In this document: in pieces, positions 49,622-59,014 of the stretch
Layout: each line of letters starts with the position of its first letter
Numbering within the stretch: position 1 is the stretch's first letter
Origin: Kalmanozyma brasiliensis GHG001
Taxonomy: Eukaryota > Basidiomycota > Ustilaginomycetes > Ustilaginales
Direction of reading: 5' to 3'
NCBI RefSeq assembly: GCF_000497045.1
Contig: NW_015961954.1
Span: 186,001 to 250,000 of the forward strand
DNA: 64,000 nt
The notes under the pieces: model-generated
Told to the model about the DNA's origin: nothing
Seen by the model: only the letters and a program-made list of their open reading frames with translations
Databases searched by the model: none
Program-made: the position numbers and the translations under genes

Positions 49622-51808
49622 ATGAGGGCATCCACCATGCTGCGCTTCAGCGCGGCCGCCAGGCTCTCCGCGCCCTCCCTCCGACGCACCCTCGCGACGC
49701 ATGCAGCCGTCAACCCGGCAAGTGGCACCTACAACCTGGTCGAAAAGATTGTGCAGAAGTACGCCGTCGACCTCTCGCCCGGCTCGCACGTCAAGTCCGG
49801 CGACTACGTCTCCATCCGTCCCGGCACCGTCATGACGCACGACAATACCGGTCCCGTCATCTCCAAGTTCGGCTCGATCGGCGCCACGTCGATCTTCAAC
49901 CCGGACCAAGTGGTGTTTGCGCTCGACCACGATGTGCAGAACAAGTCGGCCAAGAATCTGGACAAATACAGCCGGATCGAGAGCTTCGCGCGACAGCACG
50001 GAATCGATTTCTATCCGGCGGGACGGGGCATTGGGCATCAGGTGTTGGTCGAGGAAGGGTATGCATTCCCGCAGACGTTGGCGGTGGCGAGCGACAGTCA
50101 TTCCAACATGTACGGTGGCGTGGGGTGTTTGGGCACGCCGATCGTTCGAACGGACGCAGCGGCCATCTGGGCGACCGGTCAGACCTGGTGGCAGATCCCC
50201 GAAGTCGTCAAGGTCGAGCTCAAGGGCGAATTGCCCAAAGGCGTCACTGGCAAGGACGTCATCGTCGCCCTCTGCGGCTACTTTAACAAGGATCAAGTTC
50301 TCAATGCCGCCATCGAATTCCACGGCTCCGGTCTCACCTCGCTCTCCGTAGAGGAACGACTGGCCATCGCCAACATGACCACCGAATGGGGCGCTCTCGC
50401 CGGTCTCTTCCCTACCGACGACATCACTCTCTCCTGGTACGAACGTCAAATCCGCAAGCGCGACAAGTTGGAGTTTCAAATCGGAACCTCCCCGTCCCCT
50501 TCCTCCTCCCACCCGCGTCTCAACATGCACCGTCTCGACGAGCTCTCCCGCACGCTCCTGCGTCCTGATAGCGATGCGTTCTATTCGAAGCACCTTACTC
50601 TGGATCTGGCCACCCTCGTTCCGCACGTGTCCGGCCCCAACTCGGTCAAAGTTTCCACGCCGCTCGACGAGCTCACTGCACAAAACATTGGGATCCACAA
50701 AGCCTACCTGGTGTCGTGCGTCAATTCGCGCGCGTCGGACCTGAAAGCCGCCGCCGACGTTATCCGAGGAAAGAAGGTAGCCCCGGGGGTCGAGTTCTAC
50801 GTGGCAGCGGCGAGCAGTGTTGTTCAGCGCGAGGCGGAGGAGGCGGGAGATTGGGGTGCGTTGATGGCTGCTGGTGCTCGACCACTCCCCGCAGGGTGCG
50901 GACCGTGTATCGGACTGGGTGTGGGGTTGTTGGAGGATGGAGAGGTGGGGATTAGTGCGACGAACCGGAACTACAAGGGGAGGATGGGAAGTCCCAATGC
51001 GCAGGCGTATCTGGCATCGCCCGCGGTGGTGGCGGCGAGTGCGATTGAGGGCAAGATCTGTGGGCCTAGCGATTTGGATCCGGCCTTGCTGCCGCCGAGT
51101 CGCGGATTGAAGTACTCCATCTCCACCGCTGCTGCGTCGTCGACGTCGACGAGTGCGACGAACGAGGGTGGGGTGGACATCCTCCCTTCCTTCCCGGCGT
51201 CCTTTTCGGGCCCACTCATCTTTGCCCCGCAAGACAACCTTAACACGGACGGCATCTACCCTGGCAAATACACCTACCAGGACGACATCACGCCCGAAAA
51301 GCAGGCCCAAGTCGTGATGGAGAACTACGACGCCTCTTTCGCCACTACCGTCTCGTCCCTCACCCCCTCGTCTTCCTCGTCAGGCGGTAAGGCAGGACCG
51401 GTGTTGATCGGCGGGTACAACTTTGGCACGGGCTCCTCGCGCGAACAGGCAGCGACAGCCCTCAAGTACGCCGGCATCCCTCTCGTCCTCGCCGGCAGCT
51501 TTGGCGACATTTTCAAGCGTAACGCCATCAACAACGGTCTCATCTGTCTCGAGTGCAGTGAACTCGTTCAAGATCTCACCACGCTGTATTTGGGACAGGA
51601 CGGCGTGAGGAACCACAAGGCGATCCTGTTGGAGGAAAGTGAGGTGAGGATCGATTCGAGTACGGGGAGCATCGAGTTGAAGTTCAAAGGACCGAAGGGG
51701 GAGACGGTGGAGAAGAGGTACACGGCGAAACCCGCAGGGATCGGAAGGAGCGTTCAGGAGATCTATACCGCTGGTGGATTGGAAAAGTGGGTCAAAGAGA
51801 GGATTTAG
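49622..51808 (+). CDS. LYS4: Homoaconitase, mitochondrial
   Basis: A single exon of 728 residues. The N-terminus (MRASTMLRFSAAARLSAPSL, then RRTLATHAA) is a typical mitochondrial presequence. The aconitase-type domain binds a [4Fe-4S] cluster through C366 (VSCVNSR), C426 and C429 (AGCGPCIGLG). Substrate-binding motifs include VASDSHSNMYGGVGCLGTP. The C-terminal swivel domain has the GTGSSREQAATALKYAGIPL loop. The enzyme converts homocitrate or homoaconitate to homoisocitrate in the fungal alpha-aminoadipate route to lysine. DNDNTGP-type loops and FNPDQVVFALDHDVQNKS favour homoaconitase over ordinary aconitase. A Ser-rich insertion at about 500-520 precedes the swivel domain. It is convergent with SVF1, 103 bp between stops. 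Confidence 0.95.
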   Translation: MRASTMLRFSAAARLSAPSLRRTLATHAAVNPASGTYNLVEKIVQKYAVDLSPGSHVKSGDYVSIRPGTVMTHDNTGPVISKFGSIGATSIFNPDQVVFALDHDVQNKSAKNLDKYSRIESFARQHGIDFYPAGRGIGHQVLVEEGYAFPQTLAVASDSHSNMYGGVGCLGTPIVRTDAAAIWATGQTWWQIPEVVKVELKGELPKGVTGKDVIVALCGYFNKDQVLNAAIEFHGSGLTSLSVEERLAIANMTTEWGALAGLFPTDDITLSWYERQIRKRDKLEFQIGTSPSPSSSHPRLNMHRLDELSRTLLRPDSDAFYSKHLTLDLATLVPHVSGPNSVKVSTPLDELTAQNIGIHKAYLVSCVNSRASDLKAAADVIRGKKVAPGVEFYVAAASSVVQREAEEAGDWGALMAAGARPLPAGCGPCIGLGVGLLEDGEVGISATNRNYKGRMGSPNAQAYLASPAVVAASAIEGKICGPSDLDPALLPPSRGLKYSISTAAASSTSTSATNEGGVDILPSFPASFSGPLIFAPQDNLNTDGIYPGKYTYQDDITPEKQAQVVMENYDASFATTVSSLTPSSSSSGGKAGPVLIGGYNFGTGSSREQAATALKYAGIPLVLAGSFGDIFKRNAINNGLICLECSELVQDLTTLYLGQDGVRNHKAILLEESEVRIDSSTGSIELKFKGPKGETVEKRYTAKPAGIGRSVQEIYTAGGLEKWVKERI

Positions 51809-51911
51809 ATTCTCACTCACAGGTTCTTCATCACATCACGCGGTCTGCGTCAGATTCCCTTGATCAAGCTGAATTTGAGGTCCTCCTATGTACAATGTGC
51901 GCCCTCGCGCT

Positions 51912-53307
51912 CTAACCGCTGATGAAGGTGTGTTCCTCAAAGAGCGAGCCTTTGACCTGGCTTTCCTCCTTGCCGGGCAAGCGGAGCTTCAGCGTGGCCT
52001 CATTGAGCGTTTGATAGATGTACGGCTTGGTGCCCGCCACATAGTTGACCAGCTTCCTGACCATGTAGGGGATCTCGGCGAGCACATCGACCTTGTCCAC
52101 CAAACCGTGGGTCTCGCTGCTCGGGAACGGTTTGCCCAAGTCGACCTTGAGGGACGCCTCCACCTTCTGGTCGACATCGCCCTTTCCGGTCGACGCATCG
52201 AGGAGGGGGCCTTGCCAGGTGTACTCGATGGCCTGCGGAGCGTTGTAGCCCGTGTCCTGGTCGAGCGTCTTGTCGAGGTGCGTGACGCGCGAGTTGCTCT
52301 TCTGGCTCTTGTCTGCGTCGGCCGCGCTCGCCGTCCTAGTTGCCGCAGTGACGGCGATCAGCTTGCCCTCGGCGACGATCGAGCCAATGTTGACCGTCAG
52401 CGACTCGCGCTTGCCCGTCGGCTGACCATCTTGCGCGGATCCGTAGTCGGGAGTGGTGGTGAACTCCATCATGACGCCGCTCACTCGACCGAGCTTCTCG
52501 TCGTCCGCCTGGAAGTTGGCAAAGTTCCACTTGGCGGCGACCAGGTTGGGCCTCATACCCTGGATGGCGTGGACGAACATGCCCTTGCCCTTGGCGTCGA
52601 TAGCGGCGCCCTGGGCGATCACATGTCCCTCGCTCTCGGCCACGGGCCAGAAACGATGGATTACATATCCCTCCGGACTGCCGAGGTTGGAGCCGAAGTA
52701 GCTGAATCCACCCTTGGGACCCGCACCGAGCTTCCACCCCTGGATCGCCTTGGGGCGGGTGAAGGACCATGAGAGCTGCAGATCCGCATCCAGGTTGGCC
52801 GTGATGCTGTATTTGTCGCCCGCATCGGTGCTGCTGAAGACGACGCTGAACTCGGCCGCCTTACTGCTGCGCTTGTCGGTCTGGGGCGCAAATTTGGTCA
52901 CGTTGACCGACTTCCAGATCTTCTTGCCCGTCTTGGGGTTGAAGTACTTGAACGTCATCTGCACTTGGGGGTACCAGAGACCCACGGCGGAATGGATGAT
53001 CTGCGAGGTGGCGAAGGAGCCATCGTCGAGCACCGAGTACCAGGTCTGGGTCTCGGTGGTGAAGCCGCCTGCGCAGGTCCATTCGAGGTCGGTGGGCTCG
53101 AGAGGGCCGAAGAGCGCGTTCTGAGGAGTGGTGTCGGTGATGGCGTGGAAGTTGCTGCCCGAGGCAGCGGGTGCGCTGCCAGCTGCGCCGGCGGGAGCGT
53201 CGCCTTTACTGTGTGCGATCCGGAAAGGAAAGTGCAGACGTGAGTACGCTTCCACCGTATGCTCGAGAACGAGGAGCTACTTACAGCCAGGAACCCCAAC
53301 CAGACAT
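51912..53307 (-). CDS. SVF1: Survival factor Svf1
   Basis: Exons 53307-53285 (23 nt, coding MSGWGSW plus a split codon) and 53208-51912 give 439 residues. The 76-nt intron starts GTAAGT and ends CACACAG. The frame inside the intron (beginning MEAYSRLHF) has no conserved start, and splicing gives MSGWGSWLKGDAPAG, like other Svf1 proteins. The two-lobed lipocalin-like fold is recognised by TDLEWTCAGGFTTETQTWY, FSVVFSSTDAGDKYSI, GPKGGFSYFGSNLGSPEGYV, HRFWPVAESEGHV and VHAIQGMRPNLVAAKWNFA. In yeast Svf1 supports survival under oxidative and cold stress and moves ceramide between ER and Golgi. The short first exon is the part that binds membranes in yeast through an amphipathic N-terminus. Confidence 0.93.
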
Positions 53308-53956
53308 GTTGAGAGAGAAGCTTCGAGGGATGCAAGTGGATGCGAACGCCTTGAGCGGTGGTCAAGACGGATGATGGAGGTAGATGGACAAGCCGAGACG
53401 AGCGCGGAGGATGTGCTTTGCTTTCAACGTGCGTGCGTGCAAGGCCAAAAAGTGTTTGTGTGTGTGTCACACTCGAAGCGAAGCGAAGCGAATCTGAGGC
53501 GTGGTCAGTGACCCTGACGAGCCAAAAAAGCAAGCTCGGCTCGTGCTTTCCTCTTGTCCTGCCAAGTTGACTGGCCCAGTGCAAGCTTGATGACGCGTCG
53601 GAGCTGCCTCGATCTGCACATCGCATGCTGCCACTCGGTCAACGCCAAACCCAGCCAAAATGCACCGCGGCCCGTCAAAGATTCCGCCTCCACGGACTTT
53701 AGCTGTTTCCGAAAGGCTTCCTGTTGATGCTTTCTTCGCAACTTCATGCTAGCCTCGACTTGTTGCTCCCACCATGTCATCATGTGTGTTGTCAGGCTGC
53801 TGCTCAGACCCCGACCGTTCTCACTTGCAACGTCTCAGCGAACGTGTTCAAGCACGCTAACATTGCTCCACAGGGCTAGCGGTCAGCACAGCAGGGGGCT
53901 AAACATGAGATTACTGTCCAAGAAGACGCGGCTCTGTACAGCTGCCATGATTTGGC
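53308..53956. other. Intergenic region, SVF1 promoter and TFIIB 3' flank
   Basis: This 649 bp lies between two minus-strand genes. It contains a short GAAGC pentamer run near 53474-53492 next to a TGTG tract. No gene or TATA box is evident. Confidence 0.45.
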
Positions 53957-55084
53957 TCACACATCCAGCCGTGAGATATCCATCTGCGGGCTTTTGGCCA
54001 GAATCTCGGGCGTGGCGATCTTCTCCTTGTGCTTGAGAAGCTCCTTGAACGAGTTTTTGATTGTCACGTCGCTCACACCAGCCGCTTGGCTGATGCGCTT
54101 AGCCCCCTTGTCCACTCCCCACAGCAGCGTGGAGAAGTAGATGCATGCTGCGGCGATCGTGATCGGACTACGGCCGGCAAGGATGCCAAGCTCCCGCACA
54201 CGCGCGGTGATGTCCTCGGTGGATCGTGTGATGCGCATCTCGAGGCCCAAGTGGTTGCAGTATCGACCCACAAGATCCGCTGCCCCTGTTGGTCCGATGC
54301 CAACAGGCGTAGAGGTACCGCTGTTGTCGGCACTGATCCTCGATCCATCCACGGAGCCCGTGCCCGTTGCGTTGAGACCGAACGCCTGCTGCATCTCCTT
54401 GAAGCATTGCCCAATGTGCTTCTTCGACACGCTGGTCAGCGAGCAGATTTCTGGGAAGGTTCGAGGCACATGGCTCATCTTGCAAGCCACGTAGATGGCA
54501 GCGGCGATGATCGCATCCGGCTTCTTACCACGCAGGATCTTCTCCTCTTCCACCCGTCGATACGCCTGCTTGGCCACATCTGACACCGTTCTTGGCAGAT
54601 GAATCGAGTCGCACTTGCGCTGGATGTCCTCGAATGCGTCGAGCATGTTGCGATCCCTCGTTCCCGTGGCGCGGTTCATGGTCCGCTGCAGATCCCTCGA
54701 TGCACCAGTGCCACCATCCCTGTATCCGATGCGCGACTCGAGCTGCTCGTTGATACCGTCCAGCAGCGGGTTGCTAGCTGCGCCCACACGCGATGGATCG
54801 TCGCCGTCCTCGTTCGCAAACGTACGCCATTCCGAGCGGGTATCGATGATGTTTTCACCCACCACCAGTCCGCAGTCGGCGCAGACCAGATCACCCGATT
54901 CGAACTCCTCCGCCAGATTGGGTGGGTCGACCTTGCAGTCTCGGCAGATCAGACGCACGTTGAGATCCGGCACGAAGTCATCCTCGCCTTTGGGTGCGTC
55001 ACCGCGGTCGGCAGCATACCTAGCGCTCAAAGCGAAAGGCTGCGCAAATGCATTCTGTGAGGATCTGGCAGTGTCGGCCGTCAT
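53957..55084 (-). CDS. SUA7: General transcription factor TFIIB
   Basis: A single exon of 375 residues, starting at an ATG. The zinc ribbon is at about 47-71 (C47, C50, C68, C71). It is followed by the B-reader/linker (GENIIDTRSEWRTFANEDGDDPSRVG), which sets the transcription start in yeast. Two cyclin repeats follow: the first about 125-225 (IQRKCDSIHLPRTVSDVAKQAYRR, DAIIAAAIYVACKMSHVPRTF) and the second about 265-360 (RYCNHLGLEMRITRSTEDI, GRSPITIAAACIYFSTLLWG). They bind TBP and the DNA around the TATA box. It is about 30 residues longer than yeast Sua7, mostly at the N-terminus and in the loop between the repeats. It shares a divergent promoter with NUP84. Confidence 0.96.
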   Translation of the reverse strand: MTADTARSSQNAFAQPFALSARYAADRGDAPKGEDDFVPDLNVRLICRDCKVDPPNLAEEFESGDLVCADCGLVVGENIIDTRSEWRTFANEDGDDPSRVGAASNPLLDGINEQLESRIGYRDGGTGASRDLQRTMNRATGTRDRNMLDAFEDIQRKCDSIHLPRTVSDVAKQAYRRVEEEKILRGKKPDAIIAAAIYVACKMSHVPRTFPEICSLTSVSKKHIGQCFKEMQQAFGLNATGTGSVDGSRISADNSGTSTPVGIGPTGAADLVGRYCNHLGLEMRITRSTEDITARVRELGILAGRSPITIAAACIYFSTLLWGVDKGAKRISQAAGVSDVTIKNSFKELLKHKEKIATPEILAKSPQMDISRLDV

Positions 55085-55611
55085 GGCTGCTTATGATGTG
55101 ATGCTACGAAGAGTTAGGCTTTACGATTGCTGAACGATTTCAAATGCCTTCCTTCGGCGACACCTTTCTGCTGGGAGCCGGTACAAGAGCCGTCTTCCAA
55201 TGCTCGTAGTTCTGCGTCGGCAAGTATCGCGTTGCGACGAGCCAGCGAAGAATCGGTCAGCTTGGATGATGCGATGCAATTGATTCGTGACAGCAGCGGA
55301 TGTCGTCTGCAAGGATAGGGCAGATGATGGTGGCGAGAGGCAAAGATTCACCCAGGCACGCCGTCGATGCGGGTGGAATTATCAACTGTGCAGAGGCTAA
55401 GTTGCAGTCCTGCTGCGCAGGAAATGAATTCGTGCGAGAATCGCGTCTCCGCTGCCGCACAAAGCTCGGAAGGCGGCAAGGTCGAAGCACGCGCCATGAA
55501 ACAACACTTTTTGACGACCTTCTTGACAGAGCTCTTCACCATCATCACCGACCTTCTCACAGCCTTCGTCGTACGTGGTGCTATCATCGACGTCGCTGTA
55601 CATTCGAAAGT
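55085..55611. promoter_or_regulatory. Divergent promoter region, TFIIB / NUP84
   Basis: This 527 bp holds both promoters. The NUP84 frame stays open leftward to about 55300 and contains upstream in-frame ATGs near 55324-55327. They would add about 95 low-similarity residues and sit close to the TFIIB gene, so I treat this stretch as non-coding. Confidence 0.45.
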
Positions 55612-58254
55612 ATGGCCGTCGCGACGCAGTCCGCTCAGGGTGCTGCCTCGACTTCCGCGTCCGGGGCGGCGGGCTCGACACGCAACAGCGAATCCAGCTT
55701 CACTGCGTTCGCTCGCGTCCTGCAGGCGTGCAAAGATCTCGATCCGGCCGCAAGGATCGATCCGGATGGTGGCACCGCTTTGCTGTTCGCAGATGTCTGC
55801 TCGGGTCTAGGCGAAGAAGCGCTGGACAATGCAGGGTATGTCGCACGCCATGCGGACCAGAACCTTGAGGACGACGACCGAGCAGCATGGCAACTAGAAC
55901 AGAACACCTGGAGGCTCATCCACGGGCTCACTTCCGAGAGGCTACACCGACTCGAACGACAGTCTCAACTCGCATCAGAGGAACAGCAAGATAAGGCGAT
56001 GCAGGCCTACGAAACGCCGCTTGCAGCGATACAGAGCATCTTCGAAAAGGAAGAGCATCTCAACGAGCTCCGAATCATCCGCGAATGGCTACAGGACACG
56101 CTCGCTCCCAGGCACATTGTTGAAGTACGCAAAGGCTACCTTGCATTCACCAAGAACCGCGTCCGCGCCGAGAAGCGTGCCAGCGTCGGAGGAGGCTCCA
56201 CGGCGAATGACGGACGCAAGCTGACGTTCGGCTCGGCTGCCAGCTCGAGCTTTGCACCCAAGAACCGCGGCAAAGCAGTCAAGAACTTGGACCCGGATGC
56301 GGTCTCGCGAGGTGAGGGCGGCCTCGAGCTCGAAGACGCTACATACGAAAAGGCGCTGCTGCGAACTTTGTTCGAGTACGCGCGAGCAGGCCGCTTGGAC
56401 GCCGCATTTGATCTTTGTCACCAGACCGACCAGAGCTGGCGAGCAGCAACACTTCGCGGTGCCATGTTGTATCACGATCCCGCCGTCGGCTTCGAAGTGC
56501 AAGACGTCGACCGAGTCGTGGGCAATCGCAACCGATCACTGTGGAAGTCAGCGTGCAAGAAATTGGCGGCCAACACCAACTTGGACGAATTCGAAAGGGC
56601 ATTGTACGGATCGCTGGCAGGTGACCTTTCCTCGGTGGCCCACGTCAGTCAGAGCTGGGAGGAGCTCCTCTGGGCACACGTCAATGCCAAGCTGGAAGCT
56701 GCAGTCGACCTGAAGCTGGACGAGAGGCACAACTGGTGGAGTCAAGAGGCGGACGTCGAACTCTTCGGCGAGGGTGAGCACGGCGCTGTCAAACTCTCAC
56801 AAGGCGTCTCTTCCACCTCATCCGCTGCCGCTGCGGCCGCATCCTCGGGAGGCGGAGAAGGGCCACAAGTCGGAAAGGTCTCGAAGAACGAGATCGAGCT
56901 AGGATCCCTCAACGGCGTCTTCGAAAAGCTCAGCCAAACGCAGTCCAACAGCATCCATCTCGAGGCCAACAACCCTTACCGCCTCGTGCAGAGGAGCATC
57001 ATTTCCAACAATCTGCCAGAACTCTTCAACCGATTTGCGGACAACCTTGGCGACATGCAAGCCAGTCTTGAGCCTGCAACATTCGCACGGCTGCTGCGTT
57101 TCTTTGCTCATTTGATCCTTTACCTGCGCTTGCTGTCGATCTCGCTGCCAGACTTTGCATGCAACGCGATCCTGTCGTGTTATGTGCAGGTGCTCGAGGC
57201 AGCCGGCGAGTCGGATCTGGTGGCCATGTACGCCAGCTCGCTCGAGCCCCAATCGGCAACGAGAAGCTATGCCAATTTCTTGCGATCCATGGATGTCAAT
57301 TCGAGCTGCGAAGCAAAGGCGCATGCACTTCGACAAGCAGAGGAGCACAACCTCGACTTCGCAGCGGTGGCCAGGTGCACGGTCGACATTGTGTTTGACG
57401 AACTCTTCCCGACCATCATGTCCGACTTTGACGAGACGGCCGGCTTTGGCGGAGCGAGAAGCGGGCCAGGCAAGCTCGACGCAGCCCGATTCGACATTCG
57501 TCTCGATGCCAATGAAGAAGCTCTGGTGCGCGCCATCGATTGGCTCACCTTTGATCCATCAACGTACGCCGATGCTATCATCCAATCGAACAACCTCACA
57601 CGACTCTTCCTGTCGACGGGACGACTGCACGCGGCCAAGGTGCTTCGTGACCGCATGCCGAGCGACATCTTGGCGGTGCTCGACATTGTCGACGTCTCGA
57701 TGGACCAGAACATCGAGCGCTCGGGCTGGGACACCTTCTTCACGGCTCTGGAAGCGCACGTGGCCTACAAGGCCTTCTGGACCACACGACCTGCGGATGT
57801 GGCGGCTGCGGGCGCTCGTACCGGCGGTCTGTCCAAGCTGGAGCGCATGAATTGGACCAAGGCGCTGAGCCAGGTGGTGGAGCAAGCGCGCGAACTGGAT
57901 CTGGTGCTACTCAAGCGAGATTGGCTCAAGATTCCACTTGACCATACAAGCGGTGGCCTCGAGACGGAGCGAAGGGCGCGGGAGTTGTTCGACATCCGAC
58001 AGACCTACATCCCCGAGATCGTGTTCCGCCTGCACGACATGCTGGTGGAGTCGGCCAGCGTGATCCCGACCAATCTCAACATGGCACTGCGTCTCTCCGA
58101 GATCGTGGCCGACGAGCGACACAAGATCTATCTCGAGTTCATCCGAGGCAACGGGCAGAACTTGCTGCAGGACTACCTGCTGCGCGTCCGCGAAGCATCC
58201 TTGTTGCTGCTCGAGAATGGCGGCGACGTCTTTGAGAAGGCAGTCGAGTCGTAG
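55612..58254 (+). CDS. NUP84: Nucleoporin Nup84/Nup107
   Basis: A single exon of 880 residues from the ATG at 55612. It is helical almost throughout, as expected for the ACE1 fold of this family. Family-typical parts include LEDDDRAAWQLEQNTWRLIHGL, LIRRVF-like helices around EEHLNELRIIREWLQDT, and YEKALLRTLFEYARAGRLDAAFDLCHQTDQSWRAATLRGA (quoted in pieces: YEKALLRTLFEYARAGRLD, LCHQTDQSWRAATLRG). LQDYLLRVREASLLLLEN is near the C-terminus. Nup84 is part of the Y-shaped outer-ring complex of the nuclear pore and binds Nup133 through its C-terminal helices. A Gly/Ser/Ala-rich loop lies at about 405-430. It overlaps no other gene. Confidence 0.93.
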   Translation: MAVATQSAQGAASTSASGAAGSTRNSESSFTAFARVLQACKDLDPAARIDPDGGTALLFADVCSGLGEEALDNAGYVARHADQNLEDDDRAAWQLEQNTWRLIHGLTSERLHRLERQSQLASEEQQDKAMQAYETPLAAIQSIFEKEEHLNELRIIREWLQDTLAPRHIVEVRKGYLAFTKNRVRAEKRASVGGGSTANDGRKLTFGSAASSSFAPKNRGKAVKNLDPDAVSRGEGGLELEDATYEKALLRTLFEYARAGRLDAAFDLCHQTDQSWRAATLRGAMLYHDPAVGFEVQDVDRVVGNRNRSLWKSACKKLAANTNLDEFERALYGSLAGDLSSVAHVSQSWEELLWAHVNAKLEAAVDLKLDERHNWWSQEADVELFGEGEHGAVKLSQGVSSTSSAAAAAASSGGGEGPQVGKVSKNEIELGSLNGVFEKLSQTQSNSIHLEANNPYRLVQRSIISNNLPELFNRFADNLGDMQASLEPATFARLLRFFAHLILYLRLLSISLPDFACNAILSCYVQVLEAAGESDLVAMYASSLEPQSATRSYANFLRSMDVNSSCEAKAHALRQAEEHNLDFAAVARCTVDIVFDELFPTIMSDFDETAGFGGARSGPGKLDAARFDIRLDANEEALVRAIDWLTFDPSTYADAIIQSNNLTRLFLSTGRLHAAKVLRDRMPSDILAVLDIVDVSMDQNIERSGWDTFFTALEAHVAYKAFWTTRPADVAAAGARTGGLSKLERMNWTKALSQVVEQARELDLVLLKRDWLKIPLDHTSGGLETERRARELFDIRQTYIPEIVFRLHDMLVESASVIPTNLNMALRLSEIVADERHKIYLEFIRGNGQNLLQDYLLRVREASLLLLENGGDVFEKAVES

Positions 58255-59014
58255 CTTCACCATCATTGTCTCGATTCAGTCATACCTGTACCAGCTTGAA
58301 GACCAGAATCCAAGCATCACACCTTACTCTAGCGTTGTCTCTTGTGATGTATATGACGAGTCAATGAGGACGACCCACAGGCCATGGTCGATGCTGACGC
58401 CAAGGCCGCCATGACTTTGACCTGCTCTTGGCCTTGGCTGTAGGCTGGCCTGTGCGGCTATTCGACGCTTGTCCTTGGGCCAAGCCCCTTGACGTAATTT
58501 GGCGTGGGCATCCTGGGAAAAAGAGCAAGAGAGCTTTGAACCCTGTTCTGTCTGAGAAGCAAGCGCACAGCCGAGCAACCAACCGACATTTCGGACAACG
58601 CTGTGCTCTTGCCGCTTGCACGGCCACACCAAGTTTAAAGCTGACGGTCGACTCAGTCAGCTGTGCCGAGAAGCTCTTCCCGAACACGCTTGCGCAGAAG
58701 CAAGCAAGCCGAACTTCAAACGTGGTTGACAGCACGAAAGCAACCGACGACGCCGACGCTCAGCTTGGCAACGCTGCACAGCTTAAACTGCACGTCGATG
58801 CGGCATCGCATCAGTGGGTTGCCTTCAGCGCGTCTCCACAGCGCTCCCACCTGCCTTATCGAGAGACCACAACCGAAGACTTTCCCGGCATCACCACGAT
58901 CGCTTCGTTCCCTCCACCATCAACGCGCCGTGCCGTGTCGACGAGCGGTACCCTCCTCATCTGCGCACGCTTCCCGAGGTCTTCACTGCGAGAACGGCAC
59001 TCGAATAGGTCATC
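58255..59014. other. Intergenic region between NUP84 and the SMP/C2 gene
   Basis: This 760 bp holds the NUP84 terminator and the promoter of the next gene. A plus-strand frame from 58428 runs into the next gene in another phase and shows no domain. Nothing else is recognised. Confidence 0.45.

Noticed and set aside
49433..51310. 625-codon minus-strand frame opposite homoaconitase
   Set aside because: Antisense shadow; low-complexity Arg/Gly/Val composition and no family resemblance.
55300..55611. N-terminal extension of NUP84 by about 100 codons
   Set aside because: It would occupy most of the divergent promoter shared with TFIIB and has no resemblance to Nup84 N-termini. The ATG at 55612 is preferred.
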